This document shows positions 36,120 through 45,339 of a stretch of DNA of 64,000 nucleotides, piece by piece (position 1 is the stretch's first letter; the number at the start of each line of letters is the position of its first letter). The notes beneath the pieces were generated by a model. It was not told the DNA's origin. It ran no database searches and saw only the letters and a list, made by a program, of their open reading frames with translations. Source of the DNA: Halorussus sp. MSC15.2 (GTDB lineage Archaea > Halobacteriota > Halobacteria > Halobacteriales > Haladaptataceae); contig NZ_VSLZ01000001.1 of NCBI RefSeq assembly GCF_010747475.1, positions 868,001 through 932,000 of the forward strand, given 5' to 3'. The position numbers and the translations under genes were made by a program.

Positions 36120-36755
36120 CTACGCCGAACGCTCGCCGAGTTTCGGCATCGGACTCCGCACGCTCTCGTTTGTCAGGGTCTCGTTGACGACTTCCCTGCC
36201 GATGGGACCCTCGAACTGGTAGAGTTCGTGGGCCTGCTCGCTCACGTTCCGGACGTGGGTCACGTTGACGCCGTTCCGTTCGCGCACCGCCACCGAGAGG
36301 TTCGTCGCCGCCCGCGCGGTCTGGTTAGCACGGAGTTCGACGATTCGCGCCCGAACGACGAACTCCGCCAGCGAGGTCCGGTACTCGCCTTCGGAGAGTT
36401 CGCCGTCGGCCCACGCGTCGGTGAGGTTCCCCCGGACGCCGGTGAGCGCGTCCAGATACGATTTGAGCGTCTCGGTCTCGTCGGCGACGACCGCCGCTCG
36501 CTCGGCGGGGGTGGTCGCGTTCGCCAGTCGGTCCGCGAGCGTTCGGTTCCAGAGTTCGCCTTGGAGGGCCGCTCCCTGTGCGCCGACAGCGCCGGCGAGT
36601 TGCTGGCCCGGCGAGACCGTAGTGGCGTTGCTCTCGTTGGTCGTCGTGTCGTCGTGGGGCCACGTCGACTGGCTCCCGCCGGCGTCGGCCGCGACCGCTC
36701 CCGTCGCACCGAGCAGGGCGACGCCGGCGAGTAGCAGGACGAAGGTGGGTTTCAT
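36120..36755 (-). CDS. Secreted helical protein of unknown function (DUF7096-like)
   Basis: 211 residues. The N-terminus is a Sec signal (LLLAGVALLGATGAVA, cleavage around 23), then a Thr/Asn/Ser region and a helical domain with repeated Asn-x-Thr/Ser sites (NLTDAWADGELSEGEYRTS). Probably secreted or surface-located. It lies 72 bases after the DUF7345-like membrane protein gene on the same strand and is likely cotranscribed. Confidence 0.72.
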   Translation of the reverse strand: MKPTFVLLLAGVALLGATGAVAADAGGSQSTWPHDDTTTNESNATTVSPGQQLAGAVGAQGAALQGELWNRTLADRLANATTPAERAAVVADETETLKSYLDALTGVRGNLTDAWADGELSEGEYRTSLAEFVVRARIVELRANQTARAATNLSVAVRERNGVNVTHVRNVSEQAHELYQFEGPIGREVVNETLTNESVRSPMPKLGERSA

Positions 36756-36827
36756 CGGTCGTTTCCACGGGCCAGACGACCAATAAGCCGCCGTTACTGA
36801 ACCCGAATTTACCCGAATTAAGGCGTA

Positions 36828-37886
36828 TCAGGACTTGTGTTGCTCTTGGGCCAGCGCGAGTACGTTCTCCCTACCGAGCCTGAAGCTCTCTATCTTGCCC
36901 TGCTCGCGGAGGCTCCCGACGACCTGACTCGTCTTCGCCTCGGTCCAGCCGAGTTCGTCCACGACCGCCTTCTGCTTGACGCGGCCGCCCCGGCGTTCGA
37001 GCAGGCGGAGGACGCGCTCCTCGTTGCTTAGCAGGTCTTCCGGGGGTTCGTCGGCGGGTTCGTCGGCGCGCTCGTCGCGGTTCCGGTAGAACCACCAGCC
37101 GACCCCGGCGAGCGCGGCGAGGACCGCCACTGCGCCAGCCACCGCCGCCACGGTCGTCCACGGGACGTCCGGTCCGCCCGCGCCGGGCGCGGCGAGGACG
37201 ATTCGGGGTTCGTTGCCCGCGAACTCGATGGGACCGCTCCAGACGACCGCTCGCTCGCGCTTCTCGTACCCGGTCTCGGGCTTGGGTTGAATCGTCGTGG
37301 CCTCGTAGCCTTCGGGCCACTTGACGAGCAGTCGCGTCTTCTCGTTGAGGATGAGTCCAGACAGCGAGTCGCCGACGCGGAGGCGGTCGTCCGAGACGGC
37401 GGCGAACCCGTGCCACCGGAACGAGTAGACCACCACGCCGTATCGCTGGGGGAACTCCCGGATTTCGGCCCGGACCGAGTAGTTCGTTCCCGTCATCTCC
37501 CGACCGGTGGACTGCTCGGCGCTGTGAATCGTGCTGTTCATCCGGGCGACGAACTGCTGGCTGTACTTGGTCGAGTTCTCCTCGATGTCGGCTTTGTACC
37601 CCCGGAACGCCGACGCCGTCTCGGGGTCGTCGAGGCGGGTGCGGTAGACGACCTGCCACGTCGCGGTCCCGTTCTCGGCCACCCGGACGTCGAGGACGAC
37701 GGTGTCGGGGGTGACCTGTTGCACCTGTGACTGGGGCGACGCGTCCGCAGTCGCCCTCGCGTCGGCCGCGCTCGCCGTCTCACCCGCGGACGTGCCGACT
37801 GCGGACGTACCGACGGCGGGTGTGCCGACTGCGGTCGAGAGACAGAGAACCGCGACGAGCAGCGCTACGAACTGTCGTGCCCCCAT
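36828..37886 (-). CDS. Membrane-anchored protein with C-terminal winged helix (DUF7345/DUF7343-like)
   Basis: 352 residues. Signal peptide (7-25), an Ala-Val-Gly/Ser-Thr-rich linker, an extracellular beta domain (about 60-230), one transmembrane helix (about 242-263), a short basic stretch and a cytoplasmic winged-helix domain (about 285-345, with RVLRLLERRGGRVKQKAVVD and TSQVVGSLREQGKIE). An outside sensor joined to an inside DNA-binding domain suggests a one-component transmembrane regulator. The secreted gene at 36120 follows, perhaps encoding the signal partner. Confidence 0.78.
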   Translation of the reverse strand: MGARQFVALLVAVLCLSTAVGTPAVGTSAVGTSAGETASAADARATADASPQSQVQQVTPDTVVLDVRVAENGTATWQVVYRTRLDDPETASAFRGYKADIEENSTKYSQQFVARMNSTIHSAEQSTGREMTGTNYSVRAEIREFPQRYGVVVYSFRWHGFAAVSDDRLRVGDSLSGLILNEKTRLLVKWPEGYEATTIQPKPETGYEKRERAVVWSGPIEFAGNEPRIVLAAPGAGGPDVPWTTVAAVAGAVAVLAALAGVGWWFYRNRDERADEPADEPPEDLLSNEERVLRLLERRGGRVKQKAVVDELGWTEAKTSQVVGSLREQGKIESFRLGRENVLALAQEQHKS

Positions 37887-38120
37887 TCGTCACGTACGTC
37901 CGACGCGCAAGGAAAAAGGGGTTGCGTCGTTTTTAGGGCGACGAGGGTGGTTCCACGGCCGATTTCTTTCCGGTACGGGCTGGTTACTCGGGTTAGGGCC
38001 GAGTTGCGGCGTTTAACTCGGATTAACTCGACCACAACCCGTCCTCAGGCCCAGTAATCGGCTTTCAGCGTTTGGGGGCTTGAAGCACCTGTCCGCCCTC
38101 CTACGAATCGGCGAGATAGC

Positions 38121-38429
38121 ATGTCGAAGACGGAAACGCACACGGTCGATGCGGTGGAGTACGAGAGCGAGACACCCCTGCGCGTGCAGGCCGACTGGTC
38201 GGGTACCGAGACACTGGACTCGGCGATAACCTGCGCGATTTCGCGGGCGACCGACGCCTCGGTGACCGAACTCGCGCCCCTCTACGAGTACATGGACCCC
38301 GACGCGCTCCACGAGTTCGTCGCCTCGATGCGCGACCGGGAGACGGAGACGAGTATCACGTTCCAGTACGAGGGACACGACGTGACCGTCCGGGGCGACG
38401 GCGAGATACTGGTGTGGCCGCCCCGGTAG
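38121..38429 (+). CDS. HalOD1 output-domain protein
   Basis: 102 residues. The haloarchaeal output domain 1 pattern is seen in APLYEYMDPDALHEFV (middle) and ITFQYEGHDVTVRGDGEI (end). HalOD1 domains occur as single-domain proteins or fused to receiver and HTH regions and probably bind partner proteins in signalling. It stands alone, convergent with rfcL (16 bases between the stops). Confidence 0.85.
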   Translation: MSKTETHTVDAVEYESETPLRVQADWSGTETLDSAITCAISRATDASVTELAPLYEYMDPDALHEFVASMRDRETETSITFQYEGHDVTVRGDGEILVWPPR

Positions 38430-38445
38430 TCGTTCGGAATCAGTT

Positions 38446-39885
38446 TCAGAAGTCGGTCAGTCCGGCCTGACCGTCGTCGCCGTCGTCCCCGCTGGCTTCG
38501 GCCGCCGAGTCGTCGGCCTGCCCGCCCGAGTCCTCGTTCGCGTCGGCGTCGTCGCCGCGCTGGGACCCGAAACTGCCCTCGAACGCGCCCCCGGAGTGTT
38601 CCACGGCCGCCTTCTCGCGGAGGGTCTGGGCCTCCTCCACGATGTTCTGGACCTTGTTCGTGTCCTTGCCCGACCCGGTGACGAACGCGACGTGTTCGGC
38701 GTCGAGGTCGTACTTCGCGGTCATCGCGACGGTCATCTCGCGGTTCTTGCAGTGGTGGGTCATCGCCGCGAGGAACGGCATCATCTCCCGGCGAGCGGTG
38801 GACATGCTCACGCCCTCGGTCTCGGCTATCTTCCGGGCGACGTAGTCGCGCTTGCGCCGGTTGGCCTTCGAACTCCCGAGCTTTCGCCAGTAACTCGGCG
38901 GGCCGTACCGGGTTCGGCCGCCCTTCTCGCCGTCGCGAGACGCCGCGACCCCGGCCGCGATGTTGTCGGTGGCGTAGCGCCACATCGAGTAGTCCTGCGT
39001 GGCCCGGACCCGGCCGAGCCACTTGTCGGCGTTCGAGAGGAAGTCGTAGGCGGTGGCGAGTTCCGCCCCCTCGTAGTCTTTCGGCACGTTGTCCTCGACC
39101 CAGTTCAGCAGGTCGTCGGGGGTCTCGTCCACGTCGTAGGACTCCTGCAGCGCGCTCTGGGGGTCCTCCTCTTTGAACACCGCGTCGAGGAACTCGAAGA
39201 TACCGCTGGTCCGGTCGCGCTCGCCGGTGACGTTCACGTCCTCCTCGGTGAGTCGCTCGCTGGTCTCGGCGATTGCCTGCAGGTCGTTGACCGCCGACCG
39301 GAGGTCGCCGTCGTTCTTATCCGCGATGGCCCGGAGCGCCGCCTTCTCGTACTCGATGCCCTCCTCCTTGCAGATGTGGCGGAGCGCGGGCACGATGGAG
39401 CGGGCGTAGACGTCCCGGAACTCGATGGTCTCGCAGTTGTTCCGGAGCGTCTTCGACATGTCGTAGAACTCGTTGGCGATGAGCACCATCGGCTGTCCGG
39501 CGTCCTTGACGACGTCGGTGATGGCCTTCGACCCGCCCCTATCGACGTTGCCGTGGAGGTTGTCGGCTTCGTCCATGATGACGAGTTGCCGCCCGTCGGC
39601 GCTCCCGGTGAGCGCCTGATTTTGGGCGGCCCCGCCCGCCAACTTCTCGACGACGTCCGCGGTCCGGGTGTCGCTGGCGTTCAACTCGATGGTCGGCCAG
39701 CCCATGTCGTTGGCCAGCGCGTGGGCGGCGGAGGTCTTGCCCACGCCCGGACTGCCGTGGACGATGACGGTGTCGCGGTGGTCGTCCCACGTCTCGGCCC
39801 ACTCGCGCAACTGGTCGCGGGCCTTGTTGTTCCCGCGAATCTCGGAGAGGGAGGAGGGCCGATACTTCTCGGTCCAGTCGGTCAT
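38446..39885 (-). CDS. rfcL: Replication factor C large subunit
   Basis: 479 residues from ATG 39885. Walker A GSPGVGKTSAA (44-51), Walker B DEADNL (105-108), a clamp-loader AAA+ fold, and a low-complexity acidic tail. The last residues, QAGLTDF, match a PCNA-interacting (PIP) motif of the Q-x-x-L-x-x-F kind, as expected for archaeal RFC-L. Together with RFC-S it loads PCNA on DNA. The small-subunit gene is not in the window. Confidence 0.93.
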   Translation of the reverse strand: MTDWTEKYRPSSLSEIRGNNKARDQLREWAETWDDHRDTVIVHGSPGVGKTSAAHALANDMGWPTIELNASDTRTADVVEKLAGGAAQNQALTGSADGRQLVIMDEADNLHGNVDRGGSKAITDVVKDAGQPMVLIANEFYDMSKTLRNNCETIEFRDVYARSIVPALRHICKEEGIEYEKAALRAIADKNDGDLRSAVNDLQAIAETSERLTEEDVNVTGERDRTSGIFEFLDAVFKEEDPQSALQESYDVDETPDDLLNWVEDNVPKDYEGAELATAYDFLSNADKWLGRVRATQDYSMWRYATDNIAAGVAASRDGEKGGRTRYGPPSYWRKLGSSKANRRKRDYVARKIAETEGVSMSTARREMMPFLAAMTHHCKNREMTVAMTAKYDLDAEHVAFVTGSGKDTNKVQNIVEEAQTLREKAAVEHSGGAFEGSFGSQRGDDADANEDSGGQADDSAAEASGDDGDDGQAGLTDF

Positions 39886-39993
39886 TGGAGGGAGGTAGGT
39901 GCGAGCGGTGTTTAGTGGTTGCGGAGAGCCACTCCGTTCGGTCGCCGGGGCCACGCCGACACGGATAAGTTCACCACGGCCCACCACTCCGGC

Positions 39994-40749
39994 ATGGAAA
40001 TCGCCGTCCTGTCGGTCGGGGACGAGATACTCGCGGGGGACACCGTGAACACGAACGCGTCGTGGCTGGCCGACCGCATCGACGAGCGCGGCGGGAGCGT
40101 CCGCCGGATTCTGACGGTCCCGGACGACCGCGCGGTCATCGCCGAGACCGTCCGGGAGTGGGCCGCGGCGTTCGACGCGGTCGTCGTCACCGGAGGCATC
40201 GGCGGGACGCCCGACGACGTGACGATGGAGGGGGTCGCCGACGGTCTCGACCGGGACCTCGCCGTGGACCGCGACGAGCGCGCCCGCCTCGAGGAGAAGG
40301 CCCGGCAGTTCCGCGAGGAGAACCCCGAGATGACCGAGGAGTACGACCTCGAACTGGACCTCGACGCCGCGGCGTCGCTCCCCGATGGGTGTCGGGCGCT
40401 GGCCACCGACGCCGGGTGGGCACCCGGTTGCGTCGTCGAGAACGTCTACGTCCTTCCGGGCATCCCCGAGGAGATGAAAGCGATGTTCGAACTGGTGGCC
40501 GAGGAGTTCGGCGGCGACGTGGTCTCCCGGACGCTCTACACCCCCGAACCGGAGGGCGCGCTCGGCGACCGCCTGAGCGAGGTCCGCGAGCGCTTCGACG
40601 CGTCGGTCGGGAGCTATCCCGGCGTCGGTTCGACGCCCGGCCGACTGAAGGTGACCGGAACCGACGCCGAGACGGTCGCGGCCGCGACGGACTGGCTTCG
40701 GGACCACGTCGAGACCACCGACCCGCCCGAGTCCGACGCCGACGATTGA
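39994..40749 (+). CDS. CinA-like/molybdopterin-binding domain protein
   Basis: 251 residues. MoCF-type fold from SVGDEILAGDTVNTNASWL, with VVVTGGIGGTPDDVTMEGVA and the characteristic VENVYVLPGIPEEMKAMFEL. It has only the N-terminal domain of CinA, without the C-terminal amidohydrolase domain. In bacteria CinA acts on pyridine nucleotides; here the activity is open. Divergent from rfcL. Confidence 0.85.
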   Translation: MEIAVLSVGDEILAGDTVNTNASWLADRIDERGGSVRRILTVPDDRAVIAETVREWAAAFDAVVVTGGIGGTPDDVTMEGVADGLDRDLAVDRDERARLEEKARQFREENPEMTEEYDLELDLDAAASLPDGCRALATDAGWAPGCVVENVYVLPGIPEEMKAMFELVAEEFGGDVVSRTLYTPEPEGALGDRLSEVRERFDASVGSYPGVGSTPGRLKVTGTDAETVAAATDWLRDHVETTDPPESDADD

Positions 40750-40861
40750 GGTGTCAATCCTGACCGACGACCGAGGCGACCGTCCCGACCGACGGCCCGG
40801 GAGTGTCACCGGGTACCACTCTCGGACAACGCTTTTCATCGAGGCCTCCGACGATTCCGGC

Positions 40862-41467
40862 ATGTTCCCGGAGCGCATCGAGACCGACCGACTGGAACTG
40901 ACCGCGCTGACGGCTGAGACCGTGGACGTGCTGGCGTACTACGACGTTTGCTCCGGAAACTCCGGCGACGACATCGAGACCGTGACCGAGTACCTGCCGT
41001 GGGACCCTCACGAGACGCCGAAGGAGACCGCGGAGTTCCTCGACCGTCTCGGAGAGCAACGTGAGGCGGGCGAGAACGCCGAGTTCGTGGTTCGGCCCGA
41101 ATCGGACAACCGCATCGCTGGTGCGGTCGGTCTCTGCCCGGACTGGGACCGCCGCACGGCCGAACTCGGCATCTGGCTCCGCGAACCCTACTGGGGCCGG
41201 GGGTACTACGGCGAGGCGTTCGCCGAACTCGCCGGAGTCGCGTTCGACCGCCTCGACCTCGAAGCGGTCGAAATCGTCCACCGTCACGGCAACCGCAACT
41301 CCCGGCGCGCGACCGAGAAGTTCGTCGAGCGGTTCGGCGGCAGACACGAGGGTCGCCTCCGGAACTACTGGGTCGGTCCCGGCGGTCCGGCCGACGCCCA
41401 CCGCTACACCGTCACGCGCGCGGAGTACGATGCGGCGGGCGAACCTGACGAGGGGGTCCGAGCGTGA
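40862..41467 (+). CDS. GNAT-family N-acetyltransferase (RimJ/RimL-like), copy 1
   Basis: 201 residues from ATG 40862. It begins MFPERIETDRLELTAL, has the acetyl-CoA loop WGRGYYGEAFAELA (about 116-130) and the distal motif NRNSRRATEKFVERFGG. It overlaps its paralogue (GTGA), so the two are translated together. Acceptor unknown (protein N-terminus, antibiotic or amino acid). Confidence 0.82.
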   Translation: MFPERIETDRLELTALTAETVDVLAYYDVCSGNSGDDIETVTEYLPWDPHETPKETAEFLDRLGEQREAGENAEFVVRPESDNRIAGAVGLCPDWDRRTAELGIWLREPYWGRGYYGEAFAELAGVAFDRLDLEAVEIVHRHGNRNSRRATEKFVERFGGRHEGRLRNYWVGPGGPADAHRYTVTRAEYDAAGEPDEGVRA

Positions 41468-42075
41468 GCGAGAGCGGCCTGTTCCCGGAGCGAATCGAGA
41501 CCGACCGCCTACTGTTAGAGCGACTCTGCCACGAGAACGTCGATACCCTCGCGTTCTACGACTGCTTCGCGGCGGGCGTCGCCGACGAGCAGGTGTTCGA
41601 GTACGTTCCGCAGGACCCGTGGCACACGCCGAAGGAGGCCCACGACCGCATCGACGACGCCGAGGAACGCTGGCGGGAGGGCACCGCCGCGGAGTACGCG
41701 GTGCGACCGACGGAGGCCGAACCCCGTGCGGGGGAAATCGCGGGTACCGCGCATCTCCACTGCGAGTGGGAGCGCCGAACCGGACGACTCGGACTCGTCC
41801 TGCGCAGACCGTTCTGGGGCCGGGGTTACTCCGGTGAGCGAGCAGATGCCCTGATGGAACTGACCTTCGACCGCCTCGGTCTCGAACTCGCCACGGCGGG
41901 GTTCAACGAGGGCAACGAGCGGTCCGAGCGCGCCATCGAGAAGTACGTCGAGCGATTCGGCGGGCAGTACGACGGCGTCCTTCGAAACTGGGTCCCTATG
42001 GGCGACGAGGTGGACGACCTGCACCGCTACACGGTCACCCGCGAGCAGTGGAACGAAGCGACGAAGGGGGATTGA
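41464..42075 (+). CDS. GNAT-family N-acetyltransferase (RimJ/RimL-like), copy 2
   Basis: 203 residues, start GTG 41464. Clearly a paralogue of the preceding gene: both begin with (F/L)FPERIETDRL, share a HETPKE/HTPKEA element, the loop WGRGYxGE and the RxxEKxVERFGG motif, and end YTVTR. This is a tandem duplication with divergence. Substrate unknown. Confidence 0.82.
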   Translation: MSESGLFPERIETDRLLLERLCHENVDTLAFYDCFAAGVADEQVFEYVPQDPWHTPKEAHDRIDDAEERWREGTAAEYAVRPTEAEPRAGEIAGTAHLHCEWERRTGRLGLVLRRPFWGRGYSGERADALMELTFDRLGLELATAGFNEGNERSERAIEKYVERFGGQYDGVLRNWVPMGDEVDDLHRYTVTREQWNEATKGD

Positions 42076-42091
42076 CGAGAACCGACCGCAC

Positions 42092-42322
42092 ATGACCGAC
42101 GAACGCTTCGACGTTCACGACCACCGGCACGCGCTGAAACTCCGCAAGGACACCGGCGACACCCAGTTCTGGGAGAACCGGAAGGCTCTCGACTGCCCGG
42201 CCTGCGGCGACGCCTTCTCGGACCTGCTGATATCCGAGAAACGCAACAACAGTTTCAACTCGCCCGACGGTCGGTTCTGCGTCGTGCGCGAGTCCGACCG
42301 GATTCTCCTCTTCACCCACTGA
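42092..42322 (+). CDS. Small zinc-finger-like protein (DUF7385-like)
   Basis: 76 residues. A single CPACG motif (LDCPACGDAFSDLLISE) with no second Cys pair, His near the N-terminus (HDHRHALKLRKDTG), and a conserved-looking tail ending RILLFTH. It follows the GNAT pair by 16 bases and overlaps the convergent amidohydrolase gene by 11 bases. Function unknown. Confidence 0.7.
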   Translation: MTDERFDVHDHRHALKLRKDTGDTQFWENRKALDCPACGDAFSDLLISEKRNNSFNSPDGRFCVVRESDRILLFTH

Positions 42323-43511
42323 GTTCGCCGACGCCGCCGACGCCGAACGCGTCGCCCGCGACGACGTCGCCGCCCTTGACGACCGTCCTCGGGTCGCGAA
42401 CCGCGCCGATGTCTTCGAGCGGGTCGTCGTCGAGCACGAGGAAGTCCGCGAAGGCTCCGGGTTCGAGGACACCGGCGTCTTCCAGTCCGACGACTTCCGC
42501 CGCCCTGCCGGTCATGGCGACGAGCGCGTCGTGGGGGTCCATCCCGTACTCCACCATGAACGAGAGTTCGGTCGCGTTCGTGCCGTGGTAGTTGAACGGC
42601 GTCCCGGCGTCGGTCCCGCCGACGATATCGACGCCCGCCTCGACGGCGGCCGCGAACGATTCGAGGTGGCGCTCGTACACGTCGTTGGTCTTCTGGAGCG
42701 CGTCGTCGGTCGCGTGGTCGGCGTTCCGGACGATGTGGTAGGGGGCCGAGAGGGTCGGTACCAGCACCACGTCCTCGGCCACGAGCAGGTCGATGGTCTC
42801 CTCGTCGAGGAACGTCCCGTGTTCGATAGTGTCCACGCCCGCCTCGACGGCGGCCCGCGCGCCCGCCGCGCCGTGGGCGTGGGCCGCCACGTGGACGCCG
42901 CGGCGGTGGGCCTCGTCCACCAGCGCCGCCATCTCCTCGTCGGTGAACGCCGGAGTGCCGGGGTCCGTGCCGGGGGTCGTCACCCCGCCGGTCGCCATGA
43001 ACTTGATGAACTCCGCGCCGCGCTTGACCTGCTTGCGGACCGCTCGCCTGCACTCGGTCGGTCCGTCCACCTCTTGCCCGAGGTGGTGGCCGTGTCCGCC
43101 CGTGATGGTGATGGACCGGCAGTTGGCGGTCATGCGTGGACCGGCCACCTCGCCGTTGGCGACGTACTCGGCGAGGACGACGTCGAGGTCGCGTGCGCCC
43201 ATCGCGCGGACGCCAGTGACGCCGGATTCGAGGGTCTTCCGGGCGTTGCCGACCTCGGTCAGCAGCAGTTCGGCGTCGTTCATCGCCACTACGTCGGCGA
43301 CGGTGGCCTCGCCGGACAGCGAGAAGTGGACGTGCGCGTCCACCAGTCCCGGCACGACGGTCTTCCCGGAGAGGTCGTAGACCGGTTCGTCGCCTCCGGG
43401 GTCGGCCTCGCCCACCGCACCGACTCGGCCGGACTCGGGGTCGAACCGGAGCGACGCTTCCTCGAAGCGTTCGCCCCTCCCGTCTAGCACGCGGACGTTG
43501 CGAAGAATCAT
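42312..43511 (-). CDS. Amidohydrolase-family metallohydrolase
   Basis: 399 residues. TIM-barrel metal motif DAHVHFS (H60, H62), the possibly carboxylated Lys in IKFMATGGV, VAAHAHGAAGARAA and IEHGTFLDEE (His ligands), and the Asp in GGTDAGTPFNYHG. Sequence flow resembles the imidazolonepropionase/prolidase-like branch that acts on cyclic amides or Xaa-Pro dipeptides. Substrate not known. Confidence 0.85.
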   Translation of the reverse strand: MILRNVRVLDGRGERFEEASLRFDPESGRVGAVGEADPGGDEPVYDLSGKTVVPGLVDAHVHFSLSGEATVADVVAMNDAELLLTEVGNARKTLESGVTGVRAMGARDLDVVLAEYVANGEVAGPRMTANCRSITITGGHGHHLGQEVDGPTECRRAVRKQVKRGAEFIKFMATGGVTTPGTDPGTPAFTDEEMAALVDEAHRRGVHVAAHAHGAAGARAAVEAGVDTIEHGTFLDEETIDLLVAEDVVLVPTLSAPYHIVRNADHATDDALQKTNDVYERHLESFAAAVEAGVDIVGGTDAGTPFNYHGTNATELSFMVEYGMDPHDALVAMTGRAAEVVGLEDAGVLEPGAFADFLVLDDDPLEDIGAVRDPRTVVKGGDVVAGDAFGVGGVGELSG

Positions 43512-43667
43512 TTGTAGGACGTTTCCGACCCTCTCTCTTGAATCCCGCGAATAGTGGTTTCACGTGGCACGTTTCTGTCCGTCCACGTCCTGACTCCGTA
43601 GTATCTGAATGTAACCGCGCCGGCGCGGGCCACAAGATACTCCCGTCGGCGGTGGGACGCCGAGGAT

Positions 43668-44261
43668 ATGTCCACGGCAGAGCGGACGACACGGAAGACC
43701 GACGGACTCGTCGGGCGCGCCACGCTGGCCCGCGGTACGACTGCGGGCGTCGGAGCGTGGTTGCTCGGCTATCTGGTCGTCTACGTCTCGAAGTCGGCGG
43801 CCGTCTCGGAGGCACTGCGGGGCGTCGGGTTCGTCTCCCGACTGCTCGGCGGCGAGGGCGTTCCGGCGTGGAAGGGCGTGACGTGGCTCTTCCTGAACGC
43901 CCACTTCGTCGCCACGCGGTTCCCGACCATCGCCGGCGGGACCCGCACGGCGAACTTCGTGACCCGGGAAGGCGGGTCGGCGCTGACGCTTGCGCTCCCG
44001 GTCGTGTTGTTGCTCGCCGCGGGCGTCGTCGCGACGTACGGTCGTCGCGGCGGACTCGCCGAAGGGGCCGCGGCGGGTGCCACCGTCGCGCTCGGGTACC
44101 TCCCGCTCTCGGCGGTGGCGGCGTTCGCGACCACTCACGCCATCGGGACCACCGAGGCGACTATCTCGGCCGACCCGGTGACCGGTGTTCTGCTCGCGGG
44201 CACGGTCTACCCCATGGTCCTCGGCGCAGTCGGTGGAATCGCTGTCGGGTTACTGGATTGA
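43668..44261 (+). CDS. Membrane protein of unknown function, five helices
   Basis: 197 residues with about five hydrophobic segments: near 23-45, 67-85, 107-127, 132-158 and 172-196. The middle has WKGVTWLFLNAHFVATRFP. No family recognised; haloarchaeal membrane proteins of this length are numerous. Divergent from the amidohydrolase gene. Confidence 0.65.
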   Translation: MSTAERTTRKTDGLVGRATLARGTTAGVGAWLLGYLVVYVSKSAAVSEALRGVGFVSRLLGGEGVPAWKGVTWLFLNAHFVATRFPTIAGGTRTANFVTREGGSALTLALPVVLLLAAGVVATYGRRGGLAEGAAAGATVALGYLPLSAVAAFATTHAIGTTEATISADPVTGVLLAGTVYPMVLGAVGGIAVGLLD

Positions 44262-44505
44262 ACGCGACGCTCGAACGGGCGTCGGAACCGCCGCTCCGAG
44301 TGGCGTCGTTTCGACGGACACGGCCGCCGACGGGTCGGCCGAGTACAGTTCTCGGTTAGCGAGTACTTCCGCGGAGCTAATCGACTACTACCTCTCGGAA
44401 AGCAGAGCAGGAACATCGCTGGCCGCCGATTACGGGGCGCGAGAGGACGAGTAAGGGCAGACGAAGAATGGACGCTTGGGAATAATATGAAAAACGTTCA
44501 CACAT

Positions 44506-44513
44506 CACTAAAG
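44506..44513 (+). promoter_or_regulatory. TATA-like box of the zinc-ribbon microprotein gene
   Basis: ACTAAAGG, about 24-31 bases before ATG 44537, suggests the small gene has its own leaderless promoter. Confidence 0.4.
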
Positions 44514-44536
44514 GCCGGGCGTGTAACTGGTTTTCG

Positions 44537-44644
44537 ATGCAGAAGTTGTGCAAGTACTGCGGACAGGAACAGCCAGTCGTGGAGACAGTCTCGTGGCAAC
44601 TGAACCTGTGTAGCGAGTGCGGGAACTCGATAGAGAGCCAGTAA
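44537..44644 (+). CDS. 35-residue zinc-ribbon microprotein
   Basis: The frame is MQKLCKYCGQEQPVVETV followed by SWQLNLCSECGNSIESQ. Two CxxC knuckles (Cys5/Cys8 and Cys25/Cys28) 16 residues apart form a textbook zinc ribbon in only 35 residues. It has a promoter-like element and a stop just before the convergent GNAT gene. Many such microproteins of haloarchaea are expressed; this one was not found by length-based ORF calls. It may bind RNA, DNA or a protein partner. Confidence 0.75.
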   Translation: MQKLCKYCGQEQPVVETVSWQLNLCSECGNSIESQ

Positions 44645-44663
44645 CCCCGATTCGTGGTCGCGG

Positions 44664-45260
44664 CTACTCCAATTTCCGGGCCACCATTTCTCCCCAGTGC
44701 TCGAAGCCGTGTCGCTCGTAGAACGCCGCGGCGCGGTCGTTCTCGCGGTCCACGTCGAGGACGAGACGGTCCAGCGGCAGGTCCTGTTCGGCCGCGAACT
44801 CCACGGCGGCGTCCATCAGGTCGTCCGCGACGCCGGTGCCGCGGTACTCCGGCCGGACGTAAATCTCGTTCAGGACGGCGGCGTCCCATATCATCGCCAG
44901 TTGCTGGGGGAGGACGAAGACGTAGCCGGCGAGCGCCGGTGTCCCCTCTTCCGAAGCGCGGTCTCCGGTGGCTTCGTCGGCGTTCGCCTCGTCGGGTGTC
45001 GCTCCGTCGGCGGTCGTCCGGTCGGGTTCCACCGCCGCGACGGTCACGCACCGCGGGTCGTGTTTCGTACACCAGAACACCCAATCGAGGTATCGCTCGC
45101 CGTACTCCTCGGTGAGTTTCGCCTCGTACGTCTCCCGCTTGTCGTCGTCGCCCGTGCCGGTTCCGAGACCTAACTCGAACCCTCGCTTGAGGTCCCACAG
45201 GTCGCGGGGGTCGCGGTCGGGGTCGTACTCGCGGAGTCGAACGTTCTCGGCGTCGGTCAT
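44664..45260 (-). CDS. GNAT-family N-acetyltransferase with low-complexity insert
   Basis: 198 residues from ATG 45260. The acetyl-CoA motif VRPEYRGTGVADDLMDAA is near 130-147, and NDRAAAFYERHGFE near the end. Between the second and third core strands (about 80-105) lies a low-complexity insert made of Ala, Asp, Glu, Thr and Gly (DGATPDEANADEATGDRA). The insert is absent from usual family members and is likely a surface loop. Acceptor unknown. Confidence 0.78.
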   Translation of the reverse strand: MTDAENVRLREYDPDRDPRDLWDLKRGFELGLGTGTGDDDKRETYEAKLTEEYGERYLDWVFWCTKHDPRCVTVAAVEPDRTTADGATPDEANADEATGDRASEEGTPALAGYVFVLPQQLAMIWDAAVLNEIYVRPEYRGTGVADDLMDAAVEFAAEQDLPLDRLVLDVDRENDRAAAFYERHGFEHWGEMVARKLE

Positions 45261-45339
45261 ACTCCGCGGTTGGCGGACGAGGTTGTTAGCAGTTGTGAGT
45301 CGGGACCGTGTGATTTTCCTCCGGTGGGACTCCTCTGAC

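Noticed and set aside
44185-44454. 89-codon frame after the five-helix membrane protein
   Set aside because: It begins inside the membrane protein gene and its residues show no pattern; a likely chance frame.
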